DNA from: Panagrolaimus kolymaensis
Taxonomy: Eukaryota > Nematoda > Chromadorea > Rhabditida > Panagrolaimidae
Direction: 5' to 3'
Length of the DNA: 64,000 nucleotides
Assembly: GCA_028622995.1 (NCBI GenBank)
Contig: JAJQJQ010000020.1
Span: forward strand, 1,550,001 to 1,614,000
Within the stretch, counting starts at the first letter, position 1; every line of letters starts with the position of its first letter. This document shows, piece after piece, positions 22,350 to 32,625 of the stretch. The notes under the pieces were generated by a model. That model ran no database searches and was not told the DNA's origin. It worked only from the letters and a program-made list of their open reading frames with translations. Position numbers and translations under genes: made by a program.

Positions 22350-25300
22350 CTACATGTCATCTTCAAGAACATAAACTCTTGGGGAATTTCCTTTGCCGGC
22401 TACAACTGAACCACGAGATTTAGCTCGGATTAGGTGTAATGAACTTTCAGCTTGATCTGCGCGGCCTAAAAAAATGGTTAATAATGTCTGCGTCCCAAAA
22501 TATTGTTAAAGGGATCATTACCTTCTGCATCTTCCAATTCACGTTGGTATCGTCGAACGCGTTGTAAGTTTTGCATGGTAATAGATTCCTAAAAAAAGTT
22601 ATTATCATTATCAAATTGAAGCTTATGCATAGTTTTAATGGGCAAACTTACTGATTCGCCAAGTTGACGTTTTTGAATGTTAAGTTTTTCCATAAGGCGG
22701 TCAGCGGTATCTTGTGCCATAACAAAGTTTTTATGCTCCTCATCAACTTGCATTTGAACTTCCTTAATTCTGCGATCCTTTTTCCTAAGAGCATTTTGAG
22801 TTTCTTTGTGACGACGAGTTTCTTCATCTAATGCAGTTTCCAAATCGCGAATACGGGTTTCAAGTTTAGCAATAACTCGTTTACCTCCGAGAAGGGCAGC
22901 AGCTTCAGCTTCTTGAATTTGAACTTGAAGTTGTTTAACTTGCTCTTCAAGAGATTTACGAAGGGCATCAATTTTCATTGAATGTTCTTGTTCTTCATGA
23001 AGTTGTTCTACAGCGCGAGCTGCATCTGCAAGGGCGCGATTTGCACGTTCATCAGCAGCATGAAGTTCTTTGGTGGCTTCATCAAGATCAGCTTGAGCAG
23101 TAGAAAGTTCAGTTTCAAGTTTATTTTTAATGGCTGTCAAGTTATTATTGATTGATTGAAGGTCATTAATACGGCCATGAGCTTCTTCAAGATCAACTTC
23201 AGCTTGTTTGCGAGCCCGGATGGCGTTATCAAGGGCATTTTTGACTTCTTCAAGTTCAGCAGCAAGGGCAGAAACTTTACGTGCAGCGAGGGCATACTAA
23301 AAGAAAAAAACAAAATTAGTTTAAAAGGAATAATTTAAATCTAGAAAGAAGTTGCTTACAGCATCAAGGGTTTGTTGAAGTTGACGTTGTGTGTCTTCCA
23401 ATGAAGCTTGAACGATTTTGAGTTGTTCAGAAAGTTTCTTGATGGCTTTTTGGGCTTCAATGTTAGCGCGATTAAGATTATCAACGGTCATTTCAAGTTC
23501 AGCAATTTCAGCTTGGTATTTCTTCTTCAAGCGGGAAATTTCTGCCTTCATGCGAGCTTCAGCATCAGCAAGAGCAGCGGACAATCGATCGATTTCGAAT
23601 TGCATGTTTTTGCGCAAAGCTTCCATTTCTTCTTCCTTTTCTTGAAGGCGGCGTTCGAATTCAACCCGAAGTTGTTGAAGTTCAGCAAGGGCACGTTGAG
23701 CGCGGGATTCGGCATCACGACGAGCTGCTTCAGATTCTTTAAGGGCAGTTTGAAGTTCACGGATTTCACCAGCAAGGCGAGCATTTTCAAGATCGAGTTC
23801 ATGAAGTTTGCGATTAGCATCAGCAAGAGCTTCTTTAGCTTCATGAAGATCATCATGAAGTTTCTTGTTTTCACGTGCAAGGGCTTCCTTTTGTTCAACA
23901 GCCTTTTCATAAAGATGTTTCATCTTTTGAAGTTCAGCAAGGGCTGCACGGGCTTCACGTTGAGCAGCTTCTAATTCAACGGTAAGTTCATCGATGCGAA
24001 CCTTCAATTCACCAACAGTGCGTTCAAGTTGTTCCTTGGCACGTTCCAAAAGGGCAATGGTGGATTGAGCCTTTTCAAGATCAACAATAAGAACTTCAAC
24101 TTCAGATTGAAGGCGAGATTTAGCCTTTTCAAGTTGAGAAATCTTTTGAAGCATGATTTCAATTTGTTCTTCATATTCAGCTTGTCGTTGAAGCATCTTT
24201 TTACGAAGATCTTCAACTTCTTCATGATGAAGTTGAACTTCAGCATCAAATTTATTTTTCCATTGTGAGATTTCAGTGTTAGCAAGGGAAAGCTTGTGTT
24301 CAGCTTCAGATCGAGCACATGATTCTTCATCAAGAGCGGTGCGAACTGAATCGAGTTCAAGTTGAACTTGATGAAGTTGGGCTTGCATTTGGGAACGTTC
24401 CTAAAATATGCATTGCTATTTAGCCTTTCAAGATCCCATTGTAATTAATGCGAGGTTATCTTACACGTTCGGCATCTTCAAGACGACGGCGAGCTTCTTC
24501 AAGTTGTTGAGCGAGTTGATATTTAACATGTTGAAGGTTATCAAGTTGGACCTTTTGGTCATGAACTTCCTTTAAAAGATCATTGTTTTCAGCTTGAAGG
24601 CGTTGACGTTGTTGAGCGAGGTCATTAACATGCTTATTAAGATCTTCAACTTTATTGGCAAGATCATTAGCTTGAGCTTCAAATCGTTCAGCAGCCTTTT
24701 CAGCAGCATGCTAAAATAGGAATATTTTAACATCAGGGTTTTTTGGGTTTTAATAAATTATTATGGAATATTTAATAGTATATAGGTTACAGTATGTTAT
24801 TGTATTCAATCGTTTGCATTATCAGTCTTAATTGCGCTTTAAAGCCCCTATTATTTCATTTTCACCCAAAATTCCTTTAACTTTGTTATGCTTTTTTTGT
24901 TTTCATCTACCCACGCAAAAAATACTCTTTCATCGTAAAAAAGAGTTAAAACTTTTTTTTCCTAGAGGCAAAAAGAAAAAAAAATCGAGTTAAAACATGC
25001 TATATTTTTTTGATCAAAAGTTAAAAACAGTTGCTTTTTTATTCGAATGAATGATGCAGCAGCAACAGCACATTTTTTTTGATGCAGCTGCCTTTTAGTT
25101 GGTTGTAAGGCTTTTTCCAAGCATTGGAAGTTAAAAAGAAAAAATAAAATAAAGAAGAAGCAATAGAAAAATGAACGTCTTCTTTTTTCCTCTTTGACGT
25201 AACAATGCTGTTATTTTCCTTCAATAAAAATAAAGAAAGCAAAGAGAGGGGGCGAAAAAGAGAGAGAAAAAATGTGTTGATCTCAAGTCTGGAATTATTT

Positions 25301-27394
25301 TTGATTTGAAATTAAAAAGGCACATGAATAGCAGATGACTTTAAAAAAGGAATTAATTATGGATTGATTAAAAATGATAGATAACGGGTATAGGCGCAAA
25401 TATTTTTGTTAATGAAGCCTTACAAAAAAAAGTTAAAGTTTAACTTCTTTAAAATAAAAGTTACTGTATCTTTTTGAATTTGAATTTGTTAGTAATAGAT
25501 AATAAAAATAATAGCCAAATATATATTTTACCTTGTCTTTTTGAACTTGATCAATGGTAGCGGTAAGTTCAATAACTTCATGTTGAAGGCGTTGACGTTC
25601 ACGATCGATCCTTAAAAAAAATATTAATTTTATATCATTCTTTTTGCTTTTATCAATTTTAAATTTCCCTGTATTTGCTTAACTTTTAGTTTTAAAAAAT
25701 GCTTCCTAGCTAATTTTAATCAATAAATTGGTTCCGAGTAATCTTTTGCTTGCATACCGATTTTTATTTTTTATTTTTTGCAGGAAGATAGATCCACTTC
25801 AAAATTGCAGTGACTCCTCTTTACCTTTGTTGCTTTTATCCTCTTTTTTTCCTGTATACCTACATCTTCCTCCCATTCGTTTTCTTTCGTGTTTGTTTCT
25901 CTCAAATCTTCTCTTTTTGTTTCAAAATTGCTTATGAACGAAAGAAACAACAATGATAGGAAGAAAAGCAAAAATACATTCAAAAAGTAGGTGATTTGGA
26001 AAATTATGGAAGAAAGAAAATAGAGGGAAAACAGTTGCCACCTTCGCTGTTGCTTGCTGCTTTGATTAAAAATAAAAAAAGGTCAATGCTATAAGTAAAA
26101 GCAGCGGGTGGCATTAAAAGAAAAAATGAGGTTTAAATATTCCGTAAACAACCAAAATAATTTTTAGTGAGATTTAAAAAAAATAAAATAATGGATGATT
26201 CAAAAAGCAAATGATAAATTAATCGATGGGAACGAACTTAAGGAACACAAAAAAGCTATTCTTAGTAATTTTTTTGGCTGTCAAGAAACAATAAAAGTTT
26301 CTGTTTACAAAATAAATAAAAAAGGGTGAAAAATTCAATAAAAAAAATTGAAGGCAAAAATAATCTTACTTTGAATTTTTCTTTTGGAGTCCTTCGATTT
26401 GATCATGATAATCGAGAAGGGAATCTTGATGCTTTTTACGAAGAACATTCATAGCATCTTCAGATTCAAGTTGGGATTCTTCCAAAAGTTTGCGAAGCTT
26501 TTGAAGTTCAGCTTCACGTTTACGATTGGATTCAATTTGGCTGTCGGTGGTACCTTCAGCATCTTCCAATCGATCGGTCAATGAAATAAGTTGAACACTC
26601 AAATCAGCGCGTTCACGTTCAATCTGAAGTTTTAAAAAAAAATTGGAATATATTATTGAGGATTGTGGTAAACTTACGCGATTTCTCAATTCACGTTCAG
26701 ATTCAAGATCTTCTTGGAGGAGACGAATTTTATCCTAAAATGAATATGTTTTTTAAATTGGTGTAAAACATTGATTGACCGCATACCAACTCGTGTTCGG
26801 TCAACTCGTGGAACCACTTCGTGGAAAAAATAGACAAACTCGTGGAAAGAATAGGGTAGTTTCCACGAGTTTGTCTATTTTTTTCCACGAAGTTGGTTCC
26901 ACGAGTTGACCGAACACGAGTTGGTTATTTGCCACATTGATTTCTCCTGATGATTACAAACTTTCTTGCTTTAGTGGTAAATTCAAATGCTTACTGAATT
27001 TTCCAAGCTATAATAAAAAATTTCTTACGTCAAAAAAAGTTTTATGTTTTCGCTAGACAAAACTGACTATTTCAATAAAAATAATAATTAAAGATGCCGT
27101 TAAATTTTGGCAAACGCAGCAAGGCTACGATATAAAAGAAAGCAATAAAAATTAAACAGCGAAATAAAAAATTTCTTTGATTTGGAAATTTTCAGTAAGC
27201 AAAATAATATCCAATAATAAACAAGAAATAATAAATATATCTCTCGCTTAAAATAAGCTTACCTCAAGTCGAGTCAAGCTACCAAGATCAGCAACGGACA
27301 TGGAACCAAAAGGTCCAGAATGGGACATACCAGCAAATGATGGAGATTTGTAAAGGGAATTATTTGCCAATGAAGGCGATTTGTAGAGTGACAT
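22350..27394 (-). CDS. unc-15: paramyosin (878 aa)
   Basis: Ten exons (27394-27263, 26734-26678, 26623-26370, 25610-25532, 24710-24465, 24400-23360, 23296-22652, 22588-22522, 22465-22350) were reconstructed as nine visible blocks that close to 879 codons including the stop. The protein starts [20 protein letters not shown], two copies of an SLYKSPS motif that is a known style of phosphorylatable head in nematode paramyosin. It continues [16 protein letters not shown] and then about 800 residues of uninterrupted heptad coiled coil. It closes with a non-helical tail ending [10 protein letters not shown]...VYVLEDDM. The length matches nematode paramyosin (about 880). Paramyosin forms the core of invertebrate muscle thick filaments and the rod co-assembles with myosin heavy chain. 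Codon choice is more G/C-biased at third positions in the rod exons than in neighbouring genes, as expected for a highly expressed gene. Introns of 528-822 bp lie in the 5' half and only short ones in the 3' half. Confidence 0.98.
26785..26925. repeat. 141-bp near-perfect palindrome in paramyosin intron 1
   Basis: Left arm 26785-26848 and right arm 26860-26925 are reverse complements except for two single-base length differences, around an 11-base loop (GAATAGGGTAG). Each arm contains the short motif AACTCGTG three times and a variant ACTTCGTGG once. The intron is spliced out, so the hairpin would exist in pre-mRNA. It could be a small foldback element or satellite fragment. Confidence 0.9.
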
Positions 27395-27424
27395 GTTTGA
27401 TTTAACTCTTTCTCTTTCTTATGT

Positions 27425-27440
27425 CTTGCGCGACTCACTA
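27425..27440 (-). promoter_or_regulatory. splice acceptor in the paramyosin 5' leader
   Basis: On the minus strand a T/A-rich tract ends TTTTAG at 27439-27438, 43 nt upstream of the paramyosin ATG. It is either a spliced-leader acceptor or the end of a 5' UTR intron; the sequence does not separate these. Confidence 0.5.
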
Positions 27441-29036
27441 AAATAAAAAAAATTTAATCACTTTTGCAAGGCTCCAAAGCTTCATCCCTTTTTTTAGAAG
27501 GGCTTCTTCAGCTTGAAAAATGGGAAAATTGCCATCAAAAAAATGGCATAATTTAAAAGGAAAAGAGTTATATAAATTCACGTACAAAAGTAGCTTTTGA
27601 AATATTATAAAATTTTTAAAGGAGAAATAGTCCTTTAAAAAATTTTTAATTCGAAGGAAGAGAAAAAGAAAGTGGCACTCTCTTTTTTGATAATCAAAAA
27701 GTATAGTCTCTCTCTAAAAATCAGAGAAAACTGCTCGTCGTTCGGACGTCGTTGGATGAGTTCGACAAAAGTGATTCGTATCTGTCTTTATCGAAAAAGC
27801 TTAAAGTAAAGGCGAAAGGATAAAAAAAAAGAAGGGATAACAACAAGGAGGAGGAATTATAAAAAAGGGGGAGGGCAGAAATTTGTTTGGTTGGTGACAC
27901 AGAGCAGCAGCCAGAAAGCAAAAAAAAAAAATAACTTTTGCCATTTTTAAGTTTTTTAAATTAAATAAAAAAAAGAAAGAGATATTGCCACCGGCGGAGG
28001 GAAACTAACTTATGCCAAAAAACTTTTGTCTTTGGTTGGTTGCTGCTTGAGTTGTTAAAAAAAATAGTGAGGCGAGAAAAAATAAAATAAAGCGTTTAAC
28101 TGATCAACTAACCAACCCCCAAAGTAACAAGCTAGCATCTTCGTTCATCTTTCCGAAAGTGATTTCCTTTTTACTAAGCAGCTAGCTTTGGAGAAGAGAA
28201 AGAAAAATAGATCAAGGAAATTAAAAGAGAAGATAAAAAGAAAAAGAGATAAAACGGCTGTCACTTAGCAGCAAGCAAGAGCAATAAGCAAAAGCAAAAC
28301 AATTGCGTTTCTTTCACTCTCGCGATTATTCCAAAATCCAAATGGCGTTTTTTTTTTCTTTCTTCAGCTTTTTCTTACGTTGTAATGCGCCCCCATGCTC
28401 CTCCAGAAAAAAAAGAGAAGGAAGAATATAGTAGTTAGCTAACGCGCCTACACACAAATAGTCTTGAAAGAAAAAAAAGATCAACGAAACAATGAGATAT
28501 ATTTTAAGCTTGAAAAATAAAAGAGGGACACATACATAAAAAAATCTTCCGAGTTTTTTGTCTCTTCCGACAAACGGGAAAAAAAAGAAAGCAGCCGATG
28601 CGAAGAAGATAAAGTAAAATAAAAAAGTTTGTCTCAATATCTCTCAAAAAGAGTGAGATATTAGTTACGTTGAATGAATAAGAAAAAACGATGATGCACA
28701 CACATGCTTGAAACTCCTTTTTCTTTCTTTTTTTTGCAATATCCGTAATAAAACGCTTTGTTTCATGGATTTATTTTTTCTCTGGATTAAATAAATAAAA
28801 AACTTCAAAAAGGTTAAAAGTTATTTTTAAAACAATAACATTAAATAATAATAAAAAAAATGGTAACATGGGTTTTTTAAAATAACAATAAAAAAATTGG
28901 GAGGAATAAAGCGTAAATTTATGCGTTTTGTTTAAAAAATACTAGACAAGCTTCCAGTTTTGAAGTGTTAAAAAAATATATGAAAAAGTTCGAGTCTGCT
29001 TTTGTTTGATTGTTTGAAAGTTTACAAAAGCTTTTG
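27441..29036. other. paramyosin upstream region
   Basis: 1.6 kb with long purine- and pyrimidine-rich tracts and no supported gene, bounded on the right by transposon copy 2. Muscle regulatory elements are expected here but none can be named by eye. Confidence 0.4.
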
Positions 29037-29754
29037 CACAGCGCGTCAGATTCGCAGTTTGGCGTTTTTTCCTTTGTTAAAAGGAAGCATGCACGGGTTA
29101 CAGAAATTAATTTTTTTAAATTTTCTAATTAATTTTTATAGTTTTTTCATCTTTCAAACATGATAGAAGAGATTCCAAGCTATTAGAATATATAAATTTT
29201 GGAACAAAAAGAGGATCTTTTCTTATAGTAACCTTGGCGTCGAAAAACCCCTATTTTCGATAAGCTATAACTCGAATTTTTTTCTACTTTTTTTAAAAAC
29301 TGTTATTACCATCGTATTCAGCATGTTTGAAAGTACAAAGGGTTGAAATATGGCCGCCGCAGCTCTGTAGGTTCACGAGATACAGCAATTTTTGTGTTTT
29401 TTTTGTATTAAAAAAAATTTCACCTAGTCAACTTAATTTTTTTTTTGTGGTAATAAAATAAAACGAACAATACGGATTATTCGCCATGGTCGATAGTACA
29501 TGTAGAAAAAATTTGAGGCCCACCACACTTCACGCGCGCTTCAGAATTTTAATAGTTGTGATGCGGATGCATCTCAACGTCATGAAGCGCTGCTTTTTGG
29601 TTTGTTTTTTGATATTTTTTTATTCTTTCTTCCTTAAATTTGTTTTATTTTCATTTTTTATGCCGTTTAATTTATTTACTTATTAATATTGTTATTTATA
29701 TCGACATATTTTAATACATTTACCTATGAAGCAGCCATTTTTTATAACAAATTT
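29037..29754 (+). repeat. terminal inverted repeat, left arm of copy 2
   Basis: 718 bp, inverted partner of 31908-32625. The run-length difference in the poly-A tract near 29410 matches the right arm of copy 1, so the two copies keep their arm-specific differences. Confidence 0.9.
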
Positions 29755-29860
29755 TCGTGCGTATTTTTTATAATTTATGTCCACCATGTTGCGTGTTTTA
29801 GTATATACGTTTTGTTCTTTTTTATTTTAGTTCGTTTTTATCTAGTTTTATTTTTAGACG

Positions 29861-31853
29861 ATGGGTCGTCCTTCAAAATCATTTAAAGCTAGAGGCAGCA
29901 ATTTAGCCAAAGCTAGAGAAAACAACCTCAATAATAATCCAGAAGAATTACCAACGCCAAAACAACTATCATCTGCACAATTGCATAGTTTGGAAATAGC
30001 TCGACATAAAAAAGAAATTAATCGTATCCATGATTCTGCTAATAAGAGGGTTTTACAAGAGCGTGTTAAGCTTATGAATGAGCGTAAGAGAAAGAATTCA
30101 TCAAATTTAATTAATGAAGGGTCCGGAGATGAAATTGAATCAGAGCCATTAAGCGAAGATGATCAAATGGGTAAGTAAATTATATTTTTTTGTTGTTTAT
30201 TTTGGCTTTTTAAGCATCAAAACCTCCATCAGCTCCTCCTGTCCGCATTCCTTCTAAACAATTTACCAACCTCACTGAAAGCGGTAAAAGATACAGATTA
30301 CAACAAATCCGGCAAAACAACAAAATTCCTGATACTCACCAAATTATTGTCATTCCAAAAGTCACAGCTGGTGAATCACTCGATCTTATGAATGATGCAG
30401 TAGTTAGCCAGCGACAGTATCAAAAATTTCGAAACCTTCCTTCCAAGCCAGGTTACCTTTTATTTCTTTTTTTGTTTACCCTTTCTTTTCAGTAGTTGCT
30501 TTAAATGATGCTAAAAAAGAAGAAAAAAGAATATTCAATGAGTATGGATTTCCTTATGAACTTAAAATCCATAATAACTGGGGTCTTTATTTCTCTCCAA
30601 AACGTGCTATATCTGCTAGATTAAGATGGAATAACTTTGATAGAAAAGCTCGACAACTTGTTGTTTTATCGGGAGACTGTGGAGGAAGTTATACAAAGTT
30701 CTGCTTCTTCTTTCCAGATGTCAATATGCCTCAGTCACCAAAAAATATTACATTCTTGGGTTATTATAAAGGTGGGGATGACTATATTTATCTTTCAGAG
30801 CTTTTAAAACATATTAGCAATGAATTGGAAGAAATTCATAATAATGGACTTGAAGGAGAAAATGGAAAAACTGAAATTGAATTGTAAGTTGTATTAATAC
30901 CCATATATTACTGATATCCTTTGTAGTCTTTTCGTGGGTGATCACAAAATTGAGTGTACGATGTTAGGAATACAAGGAGGAAGTTCAACACATTTCTGCC
31001 CATGGTGCTGCATTTCTAGAGAACAACTCGGAGTTGAAGGTTTCCGTGCTGAAAAGCGCAATATTGATACATTAAATTCTAATGCATACTCCTGTGAAAA
31101 TGAAATCAAGACATGTAAGAAGTCCACTCATCCTATTGTTAGAAGGAAATATGGTTCTGTAAAAGCACATCCTTTGCTTTCATTTCTTGAACCCAAGAAT
31201 TATGTTCCACCTCCTTTTCATCTTTTGGCAGATTTAGTTAACAAAACTATCTCTTATATCAAAAACGATTTGAAAGATCCAAGGTAAAATACTTTACGAA
31301 AACAATTAAATAAAAACAAAATTTTAGCATCGATCTCTTCATTGAATCGCTAAAATTAAATATTCATTATCCTGCACAAACACTCAATGGAAATGAAGCT
31401 CGAAAGTTACTCGCTGCTATTTCGGGTGATATTTTTAGTTATACTGGTAAAGGTCGTGATATATTGATTGCTGCATCAAAGGTTGAAAAGTATGCTAAAG
31501 CAGAAGAATTAAATGAAGATGAAATAACGCAATTTGAAATTGAAATTTTGAGTTTATTTACACTTCTTCGAAAATATCCTAAATTTCCAATTGCTAACAA
31601 GCTTCATGCTTTGGAATGTCATGTTATTGATTTCGTAAAAAGCTTTAAATCATGGGGAAAATACGGAGAACAATGTAAGTATTCAAATAAATTTAACAGC
31701 AATATAATAATAATTTTAGCCACTGAACACACTCATTCTCAATGCAACGCCCTCATGGATCTTATTAAAGGAACTGGTGATACTATAGAAAAAAAAAGAA
31801 ATATTTTTGTTTGCAGAAAAATTGTTTCAAATAGTTTTACTCATTCTTGTTGA
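29861..31853 (+). CDS. transposase, RNase H-like DDE type with Cys insertion (591 aa)
   Basis: Six exons (29861-30170, 30215-30451, 30493-30883, 30927-31283, 31328-31674, 31720-31853) total 1,776 nt, exactly 592 codons. The N-terminal 105 residues are basic then acidic, an expected DNA-binding region without a zinc finger. Candidate catalytic core elements come in order. VVLSGDCGGSYTKFCFF supplies the first Asp. FVGDHKIECTMLGIQGGSST supplies a second Asp and runs into FCPWC, a two-Cys motif. PPPFHLLADLVNKTI follows. HALECHVIDFVKSF is a possible source of the Glu, and a C-terminal EHTHSQCNALM follows. Many metazoan genomes carry unnamed proteins with this GD..(10)..G..S...C..C pattern, but I cannot place it in a named superfamily. 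No stop or frameshift is present, so it may be active. The same protein is encoded by copy 1. Confidence 0.85.
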
Positions 31854-31907
31854 GCTAATATATTTTTGTTTTTGTTGAGTTTAAAAAAAATGTTTATGAA
31901 AAAAAAT

Positions 31908-32625
31908 AAAATTTGTTATAAAAAATGGCTGCTTCATAGGTAAATGTATTAAAATATGTCGATATAAATAACAATATTAATAAGTAAATAAATTAAACGG
32001 CATAAAAAATGAAAATAAAACAAATTTAAGGAAGAAAGAATAAAAAAATATCAAAAAACAAACCAAAAAGCAGCGCTTCATGACGTTGAGATGCATCCGC
32101 ATCACAACTATTAAAATTCTGAAGCGCGCGTGAAGTGTGGTGGGCCTCAAATTTTTTCTACATGTACTATCGACCATGGCGAATAATCCGTATTGTTCGT
32201 TTTATTTTATTACCACAAAAAAAAAATTAAGTTGACTAGGTGAAATTTTTTTAATACAAAAAAAACACAAAAATTGCTGTATCTCGTGAACCTACAGAGC
32301 TGCGGCGGCCATATTTCAACCCTTTGTACTTTCAAACATGCTGAATACGATGGTAATAACAGTTTTTAAAAAAAGTAGAAAAAAATTCGAGTTATAGCTT
32401 ATCGAAAATAGGGGTTTTTCGACGCCAAGGTTACTATAAGAAAAGATCCTCTTTTTGTTCCAAAATTTATATATTCTAATAGCTTGGAATCTCTTCTATC
32501 ATGTTTGAAAGATGAAAAAACTATAAAAATTAATTAGAAAATTTAAAAAAATTAATTTCTGTAACCCGTGCATGCTTCCTTTTAACAAAGGAAAAAACGC
32601 CAAACTGCGAATCTGACGCGCTGTG
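31908..32625 (-). repeat. terminal inverted repeat, right arm of copy 2
   Basis: 718-bp inverted partner of 29037-29754, followed by CAAAAG at 32626-32631. Confidence 0.9.

Larger units (their letters stand above)
29037..32625 (+). mobile_element. DNA transposon with long inverted repeats, copy 2
   Basis: Same element as at 3844-7432, again exactly 3,589 bp, in the opposite orientation. Arms are 29037-29754 and 31908-32625. It lies 1.64 kb upstream of the paramyosin start codon. Unlike copy 1 it is not bounded by an adjacent direct repeat. The left flank is CTTTTG and the right flank CAAAAG, which are reverse complements. The direct copy of CAAAAG lies six bases further out on the left (29025-29030), making CAAAAGCTTTTG before the tip. 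Confidence 0.93.

Noticed and set aside
23408..23974. 188-codon plus-strand frame and several shorter ones across paramyosin
   Set aside because: Shadows of the biased codon use in the coiled-coil rod; the minus strand encodes a perfect paramyosin.
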